Source of the DNA: Bacillota bacterium
GTDB taxonomy: Bacteria; Bacillota; Clostridia; Peptostreptococcales; Acidaminobacteraceae
Assembly (NCBI GenBank): GCA_025210655.1
Contig: JAOARG010000014.1
Span: 1 to 42,421, forward strand
Length of the DNA: 42,421 bases
Direction: 5' to 3'
The position numbers and the translations under genes are program-made. The notes beneath the pieces are model-generated. The model saw only the letters and a program-made list of their open reading frames with translations. It ran no database searches and was not told where the DNA came from. Below are positions 35,528 to 42,421 of the stretch, one piece after another. Each line of letters starts with the position of its first letter. The stretch's first letter is position 1.

Positions 35528-37276
35528 ATGACGAAAAATGAAAGAGCAAACAAGATTTTCGAGGAGAGAAATAGAGGATTTAGGATATTATATGATACTA
35601 TTCTGGACATAACAACTAAGGACACTGACAAGGAAGTATATACAGTTATCACTGAGAATATGAAAAAAATATGTAAAGGTGAGTTTTCTGGAGTTATATC
35701 AATTGATATAACTAAAAAAGAAGGTTATATAAAATCACTTATTGATAGTGAGAATAATGTGTATTATTGTGATGAAAATTGTTTAGATAATGGCGCTGAT
35801 ATACCTAAGTGTATCGTGGATAATTTAAGTAAAATAAAAGTTGGAGATTCAATTCCGGAATATAAGGCCTTACTTTTCTTATTCCCTCATGGGAAAAAGT
35901 ATATGGGAACAGAGCTTGATAATTTTAATATTCATTATTTTAAGCTTGCTTCATATGGAGATGGTGAAGATGTAGGATTTGTAGGTCTTCCTATGGATAA
36001 AAAGCTGAAGCTTAAGGATATTGTTGAGACTTTCGTGAATATGACCTCATTAATTTTACAAAGGGCTAAAGGTAAGCAAGAGCTAATAGATATGAATAAT
36101 AAATTTTCAACCTTGTTGGAAAGTTCTCCAGTGGGAATAATGCTTGTGGATGATAATAGGAAAGTAGTTGAGGTGAATTCTTCACTATTAGATTTAATAG
36201 GCTTGGATAGAAGTGATTGTATAAAACGGCCATGCTTTGAAACATTTTGTAATAATGAAAGTAAGTTGTGTGAAAATATCTGTGAAAATTGTGTATCCCT
36301 AGAAAATGAAAATACCATCATCAACGGAGAAGGTAAAGAAGTTCCTGTACTACATTGTGTTAACAGGATTACAATAAATGATAGAAAATATTTCTTAGAA
36401 ACTATTGTTGATATTTCTGAAGTGAAAAAAATGGAAGCTGAGAAAAAAATCCTTATGAAAAGGTTGTTCCAAATGCAAAAACTAGATAGTCTAATGACTT
36501 TGGCATCCGGTGTGGCCCATGAAATTAATACCCCCATTCAGGCATTGACCAATGACATAGGTTTTGTGAACAAAGCTTATGGTAAAGCTGAGAACATAAT
36601 TCAAAGCTACAAGGAGATAGTAGATAGGCATGTTAATGATAGAGATACTATGGATAAGATAGAAGAGGAATTTAGATTATTAGAAGATAAACAAAGATTC
36701 TTAAGAACAGGAAAAATGTTCTCAAGAGCAGTTTTAGAAATGCAAGGAAATTTAAAACATATTTCGGATATTGTAAATTATGTCAAGGATTTTTCAAGAC
36801 TAGATGATATAGAAATGCGTGAAGAAGATATTAATCAGATGGTAAGAAATTTTGTGAATATTTATTCACATGAATTAAAGGGAAAAATAATTCTAAATAC
36901 AAACACTCAGGCCGATATACCATTTGTTAAGTGTATACCTTCTCTGATTAAAGAAGCAATATTTGAACTTTTAAATAATGCTGTAGATGCTCTTGAAAAT
37001 ATTGGGGAGGATCAAAGAAGTCCAGTAATCAACATTGAGACTTATAGTAAAGAAGGATATGTGGGAATAAGTATTTCAGATAATGGTACAGGTATAGAAA
37101 AAAATATTCAAGATAGAATATTTGATCCATTTTATACTACTAAGGATGTTGGAATGGGTACAGGTCAGGGATTAACTAATGTATTTAGTGTAATAGTTGA
37201 TAAACATAATGGCCAGGTATATTTTGATAGTGATATAGGTGTTGGGTCAAAGTTTTTTATAGAAATACCAATTTAG
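35528..37276 (+). CDS. Cytoplasmic GAF-PAS histidine kinase with cysteine-rich PAS domain
   Basis: A 582-residue soluble kinase without membrane segments. A GAF-like region (about 18-180) contains C49, C81, C85 and C95. A PAS domain (about 190-300) holds six cysteines within 25 residues (C231, C236, C241, C248, C252, C255) in a CIKRPCFETFC...C...CENC arrangement. The phosphoacceptor H331 lies in GVAHEINTPIQ, and the HATPase has NNAVDALENI, SDNGTGIEK, DPFYTTK and GTGQGLTNV. It shares the HEIN-P-Q type H-box with the kinase at 32818. The REC-HDOD gene follows after 18 bp. The cysteine cluster suggests redox, metal or reactive-sulfur sensing. Confidence 0.9.
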   Translation: MTKNERANKIFEERNRGFRILYDTILDITTKDTDKEVYTVITENMKKICKGEFSGVISIDITKKEGYIKSLIDSENNVYYCDENCLDNGADIPKCIVDNLSKIKVGDSIPEYKALLFLFPHGKKYMGTELDNFNIHYFKLASYGDGEDVGFVGLPMDKKLKLKDIVETFVNMTSLILQRAKGKQELIDMNNKFSTLLESSPVGIMLVDDNRKVVEVNSSLLDLIGLDRSDCIKRPCFETFCNNESKLCENICENCVSLENENTIINGEGKEVPVLHCVNRITINDRKYFLETIVDISEVKKMEAEKKILMKRLFQMQKLDSLMTLASGVAHEINTPIQALTNDIGFVNKAYGKAENIIQSYKEIVDRHVNDRDTMDKIEEEFRLLEDKQRFLRTGKMFSRAVLEMQGNLKHISDIVNYVKDFSRLDDIEMREEDINQMVRNFVNIYSHELKGKIILNTNTQADIPFVKCIPSLIKEAIFELLNNAVDALENIGEDQRSPVINIETYSKEGYVGISISDNGTGIEKNIQDRIFDPFYTTKDVGMGTGQGLTNVFSVIVDKHNGQVYFDSDIGVGSKFFIEIPI

Positions 37277-37294
37277 ATGTAGGAGTGTGTGAGG

Positions 37295-38476
37295 ATGGTT
37301 AATATTTTATTTGTAGATGATGACCAAAGTATTCTAAATAGCATGGAACGTTTACTTTTTGATGTAGAAGAAGATTGGGATTTTCAATTTGCGGTAAGTG
37401 GCAAAGAAGCTTTGGAATTATTCCATGAGACCCCTTTTGATGTAGTTGTTTCAGATATGAGGATGCCTGAAATGAATGGAGCAGAACTTCTAAGAGAAAT
37501 AAAAGATAAATATCCTAAAACAATTAGGTTTATTCTATCTGGATATTCTGATATGAAATTAATATTGGAAACTGTTCAAACTGCAGAACAGTTCTTAGCC
37601 AAACCTATTGAACCAGACGTTTTGATTTCAACCATTAAGGGAGCTATAATGTCTAATTCAATAATTGCCAATGAAGAACTTATAGAAAAGGTATCAAGAT
37701 TTGAAGTTTTACCAGCAGTACCTAAAATATATTCAAGGTTGTGTGGAATAATGGAGTCGCCTGATGTTACTATTGATGAAATATCAGAGGTTATAGAAAC
37801 AGATGTAATTGTAACTGCCAAGATACTCAAGCTCGTAAATTCTGCATTTTTCGGACTCAGGCGTACTATAGAAAAAGTAAGTGATGCTATTACATATTTA
37901 GGATTTGATGTAGTAAAAGCACTAGTATTATCTACGGAGCTTTTTAATGGTGAAGAGTTTGAAGCAAGGAATAAGAGGATCATTGAGAAAATTAATTTAG
38001 AAAGTTTTGAGAGGGCTAAGGTCGCCAGTGAATTTGTAGTATTAACTGGGGGCAATGATAAGAAAAAGAAGGAAACATATTTAATTGGGCTTTTGTGTGA
38101 TGTAGGTAAAATTGTTTTTGTAGAAAATGAATATGACAAGTATGAAGATGTAATGGCGAAAAGTAAAAAAGAAGGTATTACATGCTGCGAAGCTGAAAAA
38201 GATATATTTGGTATTAGTCATTGTGAGCTTTCTGCTTATCTACTAAGCAAGTGGGGATTCAGTAGTGCTGTAATATCTAATATACTGCTTCATCATGAGA
38301 TAGATAATATAGAGAAAGAGGAGCTAAGTTCAGCAGGTAACATATTGATATCCAATATGTTGCTTCAAGAGAAGAAAGGAAATTGGTATATGGAAGATAC
38401 TGTTGATAATATAATAAAAAGAAAAGTTAATCCCAAATACCATAAAGCCATAAGGGATTTGAAAGAATCAATATGA
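37295..38476 (+). CDS. Response regulator with REC and HDOD domains
   Basis: A 393-residue protein with an N-terminal receiver (ILFVDDDQS, phosphoacceptor D54 in VVSDMRMPEMNG, K103 in LAKP) and a C-terminal HDOD domain (about 130-350) with LPAVPKIYSRL, ILKLVNSAFFGLRR and HHEIDN. HDOD domains are HD-related but usually lack the full metal site and act in signalling and stress or motility control. There is no DNA-binding domain, so output is probably protein-protein or nucleotide-linked. ATG 37295 is 9 bases after AGGAG; GTG 37289 is too close. It is the obvious partner of the kinase directly upstream. Confidence 0.9.
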   Translation: MVNILFVDDDQSILNSMERLLFDVEEDWDFQFAVSGKEALELFHETPFDVVVSDMRMPEMNGAELLREIKDKYPKTIRFILSGYSDMKLILETVQTAEQFLAKPIEPDVLISTIKGAIMSNSIIANEELIEKVSRFEVLPAVPKIYSRLCGIMESPDVTIDEISEVIETDVIVTAKILKLVNSAFFGLRRTIEKVSDAITYLGFDVVKALVLSTELFNGEEFEARNKRIIEKINLESFERAKVASEFVVLTGGNDKKKKETYLIGLLCDVGKIVFVENEYDKYEDVMAKSKKEGITCCEAEKDIFGISHCELSAYLLSKWGFSSAVISNILLHHEIDNIEKEELSSAGNILISNMLLQEKKGNWYMEDTVDNIIKRKVNPKYHKAIRDLKESI

Positions 38477-38489
38477 TTGGAGGATTCTT

Positions 38490-39329
38490 ATGTTTAGAAA
38501 AGTTAAGAAAGTCATAAGTGGTAAGAAAGCTGTTGATGGAGCAGGGGTTCATCTCACTAGGGTGATTGGATATCATGATGTAAAAGATTTTGATCCATTT
38601 TTATTGCTTGATAGTTTTGATTCTAGAAATCCAGAAGATTATATTAAAGGATTCCCCTGGCATCCCCATAGAGGAATAGAAACTGTTACATATTTGATTG
38701 AAGGACATGTAAAGCATGGGGATAGTCTAGGCAATAGTGGTAATATTTTTGGTGGGGATTGTCAATGGATGACAGCTGGTAGTGGAATACTTCATCAAGA
38801 AATGCCCCAGGTGTCTGATTTAATGCTTGGTACTCAGCTTTGGATTAATTTGCCTTCAAAAGATAAGATGACAAAACCCAAGTATAGAGATATTACTAAG
38901 GATAATGTGGCTGTAGTTTATGAAGAGGATGTAGAAGTAAGGGTTATTTCGGGAGTATATAAAAATACGAGAGGTGCTATGGAAAGTGAATATGTAAAAG
39001 CCACTTTTCTAGATATTAAGTTATCTCCTAAGTCTGAATGGATATATAAAACAAATATTGATGATAATGTTTTTGTTTTCTTGATTTGTGGTGAAGGAAT
39101 CTTTGAAAAAGACGGAAGTGAGATAATTCCTGAAAAGAGTGCAGTCTTATTTGATAGGGGAGAGGACATAATCATAAAGTCTACAGAAAAAGATCTAAGG
39201 GTATTTTTATTCTCAGGCAAAGCTCTTAAGGAAGAAATAGCATGGGGTGGACCAATAGTTATGAACACTAAGGAAGAGTTAAATAAAGCATTTGAAGAGT
39301 TAGACAATGGAAGCTTTATAAAAAAATAA
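38490..39329 (+). CDS. Pirin family protein
   Basis: A 279-residue double-cupin protein. The N-terminal cupin keeps the metal site seen in pirins: H58 and H60 in HPHRGIETVTY, and H102 and E104 in LHQEMPQ, near the human pirin positions 56, 58, 101 and 103. A second cupin and a C-terminal GGPIVMNTKEEL segment follow, the usual pirin end. Bacterial pirins include quercetin dioxygenases and redox regulators, so the reaction here is uncertain. It begins 13 bp after the REC-HDOD gene behind GGAGG, and may be the last gene of the sulfur/kinase operon. Confidence 0.9.
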   Translation: MFRKVKKVISGKKAVDGAGVHLTRVIGYHDVKDFDPFLLLDSFDSRNPEDYIKGFPWHPHRGIETVTYLIEGHVKHGDSLGNSGNIFGGDCQWMTAGSGILHQEMPQVSDLMLGTQLWINLPSKDKMTKPKYRDITKDNVAVVYEEDVEVRVISGVYKNTRGAMESEYVKATFLDIKLSPKSEWIYKTNIDDNVFVFLICGEGIFEKDGSEIIPEKSAVLFDRGEDIIIKSTEKDLRVFLFSGKALKEEIAWGGPIVMNTKEELNKAFEELDNGSFIKK

Positions 39330-39396
39330 GTAATGACATTATTTTTGTCTATATGATAAAATATATCCTAGGAAATAATTATAAAAGGAGAATAAA

Positions 39397-39843
39397 ATGT
39401 TATTATATTTTGCAGCACCACTTTTTAGTAAAGCAGAGTTAGATTTTAATATTCGTCTGACGGAGAAAATAGAAAAACTAGGTTATAAAGTTTTTTTACC
39501 CCAAAGAGATGGGGATAAGGTAAATAAGGAACCCTATATAAGTATGGCTCCTGAAAAAAGGGCAATAGAAATATTTAAAATGGATAAGGAAAATTTGTTT
39601 GAATCAGATGTCTTTCTATATGTTCTTGATGGCAGGGTACCTGATGAAGGTGCGGCAGTTGCATTGGGAATGGCTCACTTACATAAAGAAATCGGTAAGA
39701 GAGATAGGCTTATTATTGGTCTTCATACAGACAAAAGGGCTTCATTCATAAATGAGAAGTTGAACCCAATGATATATACTCCCATGAATTTCATTGCCTC
39801 AAGTGTGGAGGAATTGATGGAGTATTTAGAAGATCTAGTATAA
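39397..39843 (+). CDS. Nucleoside 2-deoxyribosyltransferase
   Basis: These enzymes swap the base on 2'-deoxynucleosides in nucleoside salvage. The 148-residue protein has YFAAPLFSKAELDFN at the N-terminus, a VFLPQRDGD segment and the active-site stretch VLDGRVPDEGAAVALGMA, with the candidate nucleophile E84. The short length is normal for the family. It has its own AAAAGGAG site 67 bp after the pirin gene and is followed by a terminator. Confidence 0.88.
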   Translation: MLLYFAAPLFSKAELDFNIRLTEKIEKLGYKVFLPQRDGDKVNKEPYISMAPEKRAIEIFKMDKENLFESDVFLYVLDGRVPDEGAAVALGMAHLHKEIGKRDRLIIGLHTDKRASFINEKLNPMIYTPMNFIASSVEELMEYLEDLV

Positions 39844-39874
39844 GGAAATATTAATTTAATAGGTTCAAGTGTTT

Positions 39875-39914
39875 GTCGAGTTTGTTTTTGAGTATTACAA
39901 ACTCGACTTATTTT
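39875..39914 (+). terminator. Terminator after the deoxyribosyltransferase gene
   Basis: GTCGAGTTTGT pairs with ACAAACTCGAC (11 bp) around an 11-nt loop, followed by TTATTTTTT. Confidence 0.88.
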
Positions 39915-39959
39915 TTAAAATGTTGCATAATGTTTTTTGAGGCGTTTAAGTGTTCTAGA

Positions 39960-39986
39960 TTGATAACAATTTTTATACAGTATAAT
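39960..39986 (+). promoter_or_regulatory. Candidate promoter of the GNAT gene at 40011
   Basis: TTGATA at 39960-39965 and a perfect TATAAT at 39981-39986, but the spacer is only 15 bp, so the -35 assignment is weak. Confidence 0.4.
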
Positions 39987-40010
39987 TAAATAGTTTAGGA
40001 GGGGATAGAT

Positions 40011-40433
40011 ATGCTTGATCGTTACGAACTTAATTATAAGGAAGACTTAAACAAAGTGAGTGATATTTATGAATTTTACAATGAAATGAGATGGAATGAT
40101 TACTTAAATCTATCTAAAGAAGAGATTGATTTAGCTATGAAAAAATCTTGGTATACTGTTTATGTATATAGTGAAAATACAATAGTTGCAAGTGGCAGGG
40201 TAATATCAGACGGTATTATTAATGGATATATATGTGGTGTTGGTGTTTTAAAATCTTATAGGGGAAGAGGAATTGGATCTAAAATATTAGACATATTAAT
40301 ACATAAATGTAAAAGTGCAAATATTAATATACAACTGCTATGTGAATCCCATCTTGTAGACTATTATGTCAAGAAGGATTTTAAAGAATTTGCAGTAGGA
40401 ATGATGATAGAAAATAAAGATAATAAAAGCTAG
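40011..40433 (+). CDS. GNAT family N-acetyltransferase
   Basis: A 140-residue protein with the acetyl-CoA binding motif GVGVLKSYRGRGIGSKILDIL (R-x-x-G-x-G as RGRGIG) and a C-terminal strand-helix region YYVKKDFKEFAVGMMI. Its N-terminal part (FYNEMRWNDY) resembles small single-domain GNATs of Firmicutes. The substrate is unknown. An AGGAGGGG site precedes the ATG. It is a single gene between two terminators. Confidence 0.85.
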   Translation: MLDRYELNYKEDLNKVSDIYEFYNEMRWNDYLNLSKEEIDLAMKKSWYTVYVYSENTIVASGRVISDGIINGYICGVGVLKSYRGRGIGSKILDILIHKCKSANINIQLLCESHLVDYYVKKDFKEFAVGMMIENKDNKS

Positions 40434-40454
40434 GGCAAATTGCCCTAGCTTTTT
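40425..40454. terminator. Bidirectional terminator between the GNAT and ClpP-like genes
   Basis: A near-perfect palindrome, AAAAGCTAGGGC with GCCCTAGCTTTT, with A-tract and T-tract on its two sides, lies between converging genes and ends in TTTTT on the plus strand. Confidence 0.88.
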
Positions 40455-41118
40455 ACTCAGTTACTAAACCATATTTTTTTAATTCATCCATTGACATATA
40501 GTGCATACCGTCAGCTTTTGCAGCGTTTACAGTAAAGAAATAGAAGCCTTCTGGATCTGGCATAGACATTTCCTTGTAATAGTCAATATAAGGCTTGTGA
40601 GAAGGGTCATCTTTAGGTAAGAGTGCAGCGTTCTCGACACCGTCACCGGCCCAAGAATGAACACCAATTTTTGAAGTTTCGAAAGCAGTTCTTTTTATAC
40701 CTGCGCAGAAGAAGTCGGTTCCTCCAGAAGCAATATGTCCATTTTCAGGAACGATAGTGTCGTATTTTGCTTCCCTAACTAGCCTACTAGCTATTAGATT
40801 ACTTTGATCATCTATAGATCCATTGATATTTTCCATAACAATAGTTTTGACATTTGGATAATCAGAGATTAGTTTTTTTACTTGTCTAACTGTATCGGCG
40901 CTAATTACACCATTCATATAGGCTTTTTCACCATCAATTTTAAAAGTTGACATATCTTCTCTAGATATTCCGTATTCCTCAATTTCCTCTGAAATATCAG
41001 CAGCACCTATGAAGTTTTCTTTATCATAAGCATTTGGTGAATTGGCAGTTTGAGAGTTTCCACATCCTACTAAAAGGACTAATAGTAATATAGTAATAAA
41101 ACTAGTAATTTTTTTCAT
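40453..41118 (-). CDS. Lipoprotein with ClpP-like serine peptidase fold
   Basis: A 221-residue protein with a signal peptide and lipobox LVGC (C19), so exposed outside the membrane. After a linker it shows a crotonase/ClpP-like pattern: MNGVISADTVRQVKKLI, a strand KTIVMENINGS, VPENGHIASGGTDFFCAG and KIGVHSWAGDG. S131 and H154 take the places of the ClpP nucleophile and histidine, which are about 25 residues apart in ClpP, as here (23). This resembles the poorly studied COG3904 group of periplasmic ClpP-like proteins. Proteolytic activity is inferred. The minus-strand ATG has a GGAGG site. Confidence 0.7.
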   Translation of the reverse strand: MKKITSFITILLLVLLVGCGNSQTANSPNAYDKENFIGAADISEEIEEYGISREDMSTFKIDGEKAYMNGVISADTVRQVKKLISDYPNVKTIVMENINGSIDDQSNLIASRLVREAKYDTIVPENGHIASGGTDFFCAGIKRTAFETSKIGVHSWAGDGVENAALLPKDDPSHKPYIDYYKEMSMPDPEGFYFFTVNAAKADGMHYMSMDELKKYGLVTE

Positions 41119-41208
41119 CTTGATACCTCCGATTTCTTTTGATGAGCTTATTATAATATATTAAAATTAAGAAGAAACTAATAATTTATTAACATTTCTT
41201 AATGTTAT

Positions 41209-41237
41209 AGGCTTGGTTCAGTAATAGAACCAAGCCT
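41209..41237 (-). terminator. Hairpin downstream of the acidic repeat gene
   Basis: AGGCTTGGTTC pairs with GAACCAAGCCT around a 7-nt loop, just after the minus-strand stop at 41245. There is no long U-tract, so it is a weak or imperfect terminator. Confidence 0.55.
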
Positions 41238-41244
41238 TGTTATT

Positions 41245-42420
41245 TTAAATGTCGTCTGTATCTACATCATCATCGAAATCATCATCGAAATCATCATCGT
41301 CATCATCATAGTCGTCGTCATCATCATCAAAATCGTCATCGTCATCATCAGAATCATTGTCGTCATTAAAAACATCATCTTCATCACTGTCTAGGTCTGT
41401 GTCATCATCATCAATTTCTTTTGTCCAATCATTATCGTTATCATTATCATCATCCTGATCAAAAACATCAAAGTCGTCATCGTCAAAGTCATCATCGTCA
41501 AAGTCATCGTCATTGTCATCGTCATCGGAATCATTATCATTATCGTCGTCGTCATCATCACGATCACGATTTGATCTTCTAGATCTACTTTCGGCTCTAT
41601 CATCATCGTCATCGGAATCATTATCGTCGTCGTCATCATCTCTGTCGCGGTTCCATCTTCTAGATCTACCTTCAGCTCTATCATCATCGTCATCAGAATC
41701 ATTATCGTCGTCGTCATCATCACGATCACGATTTGATCTTTTAGATCTACTTTCGGCTCTATCATCATCGTCATCAGAATCATTATCGTCGTCATCATCA
41801 CGATCACGATTTGATCTTCTAGATCTACCTTCAGTTCTATCATCATCGTCATCGGAATTATCATCAATATCTGATTTATCATCACCCTTATTGCCTACAA
41901 TCTCAGGATTAGCGTTTCCAGGATTGTTTTCATTAAAACCGTCTTCTTGAGTTCCATGTCCCATGTTCCCCTTAGTGACCTTATCACTCTCATTTGGAGA
42001 AGATTCATTGCTTTTTGAATCTAAATCCTCCTTACTTTGCTCTTCGGTATTATCAGTACTATCTGTAGAATTATTAATCTCATCTTGCTCAGTGCTAATA
42101 TTAACATCAGAATCAGAAATTGTCTCATCAGAAGTATCCGCTGTGTCAGAGATAGTCTCCTCATCTTGATTTTCGACTGTAATATTAATATCGGAATCAG
42201 ATTCGACTTCGCTAGAAGTGTCCTCAGTATCTGAAATAATATCTTCACTTTGTTCTTCGGTAGAAGAAGTATCATTACTACTATCTATTGAATTATCAAC
42301 TGCCTCTTGTTCAGTGCTAATATCAGAATCAGAGTCTATATTATTAGAATCATTCTCAGTGTCAGGAGTAATCTCCTCACTTTGATCTTCGGTAGAAGTG
42401 GTATCATTATTACTATCGGT
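41245..42420 (-). CDS. Highly acidic repeat protein, N-terminus outside window
   Basis: The frame is open from the right edge to 41245, 391 visible residues. The ATG at 41964 lies in the middle of the open frame, so it is probably not the start. The first part is D/E/S/T/N-rich with imperfect repeats (SNDTTSTEDQSEE, SNDTSSTEEQSED). The middle has four copies of a 26-27 residue unit, DDDDDRAESRSRRSNRDRD, seen as AGATCTAC on the plus strand at 41581, 41662, 41743 and 41821. The C-terminus is runs of Asp with Phe (DDDFDDDDFDD) and no wall-sorting signal. I do not recognise the family. It could be a surface, spore-coat or cation-binding protein. Confidence 0.72.
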   Translation of the reverse strand, partial: TDSNNDTTSTEDQSEEITPDTENDSNNIDSDSDISTEQEAVDNSIDSSNDTSSTEEQSEDIISDTEDTSSEVESDSDINITVENQDEETISDTADTSDETISDSDVNISTEQDEINNSTDSTDNTEEQSKEDLDSKSNESSPNESDKVTKGNMGHGTQEDGFNENNPGNANPEIVGNKGDDKSDIDDNSDDDDDRTEGRSRRSNRDRDDDDDNDSDDDDDRAESRSKRSNRDRDDDDDDNDSDDDDDRAEGRSRRWNRDRDDDDDDNDSDDDDDRAESRSRRSNRDRDDDDDDNDNDSDDDDNDDDFDDDDFDDDDFDVFDQDDDNDNDNDWTKEIDDDDTDLDSDEDDVFNDDNDSDDDDDDFDDDDDDYDDDDDDFDDDFDDDVDTDDI

Positions 42421-42421
42421 A

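Noticed and set aside
41391..42275. Long Ser- or Met/Thr-rich ORFs in other frames across the acidic gene
   Set aside because: They are shadows of the GAT/GAC codon runs of the minus-strand acidic gene. Low-complexity DNA keeps all frames open.

Overview
The window is AT-rich DNA with strong GGAGG-type ribosome binding sites, tightly packed operons, a type I-B CRISPR-Cas locus and many cyclic-di-GMP and chemotaxis signalling genes. That combination suggests a chromosomal segment of an anaerobic low-GC Firmicute, most likely a member of the Clostridia (Tissierellales or Peptostreptococcales-like). The species is not determinable from the sequence alone. No rRNA, tRNA, phage or complete insertion sequence was recognised.

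Region 1 (1-7510) is the downstream part of a type I-B CRISPR-Cas operon: cas7 (csh2-type, cut by the window edge), cas5, cas3, cas4, cas1, cas2, then a leader and an array of 21 repeats and 20 spacers. The last repeat is degenerate and marks the leader-distal end. cas8b and cas6 are expected upstream, outside the window. cas2 has no ordinary start codon that gives a complete protein and lies in frame directly behind the cas1 stop.

Region 2 (7511-12762) holds a TetM/EF-G-like translational GTPase fused to a C-terminal YacP/Rae1-like NYN nuclease domain, behind a good promoter and a long dyad. It also holds a small lipoprotein and, on the minus strand, an L,D-transpeptidase and a tRNA-dihydrouridine synthase.

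Region 3 (12912-21305) contains a membrane PAS/GGDEF/HD-GYP protein coupled to a ChrA transporter, a GNAT enzyme, a MITE-like element, a Cache chemoreceptor, and a divergent marR/uraA pair with operator-like repeats.

Region 4 (21443-30224) is a peptide uptake and hydrolysis operon: binding protein, two permeases, two ATPases, an RpiR regulator, an M19 dipeptidase and an amidohydrolase, ending in a clear terminator.

Region 5 (30331-39843) is signalling and sulfur handling: an EAL protein with a periplasmic binding-protein sensor, then histidine kinase, TusA-like sulfur carrier, two YeeE/YedE half-transporters, a second kinase with a cysteine-rich PAS domain, and a REC-HDOD response regulator, followed by a pirin and a nucleoside deoxyribosyltransferase. 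The overlaps and short gaps suggest one sulfur-responsive two-component unit.

Region 6 (40011-42421) has a GNAT enzyme, a ClpP-like lipoprotein and the 3' part of a very acidic repeat protein that runs off the right edge.

The strongest candidates for undescribed biology are the GTPase-NYN fusion, which plausibly delivers an mRNA-cleaving domain to the ribosomal A site, and the kinase/TusA/YeeE/kinase/HDOD operon. Structured intergenic repeats and the cas2 start are secondary leads.
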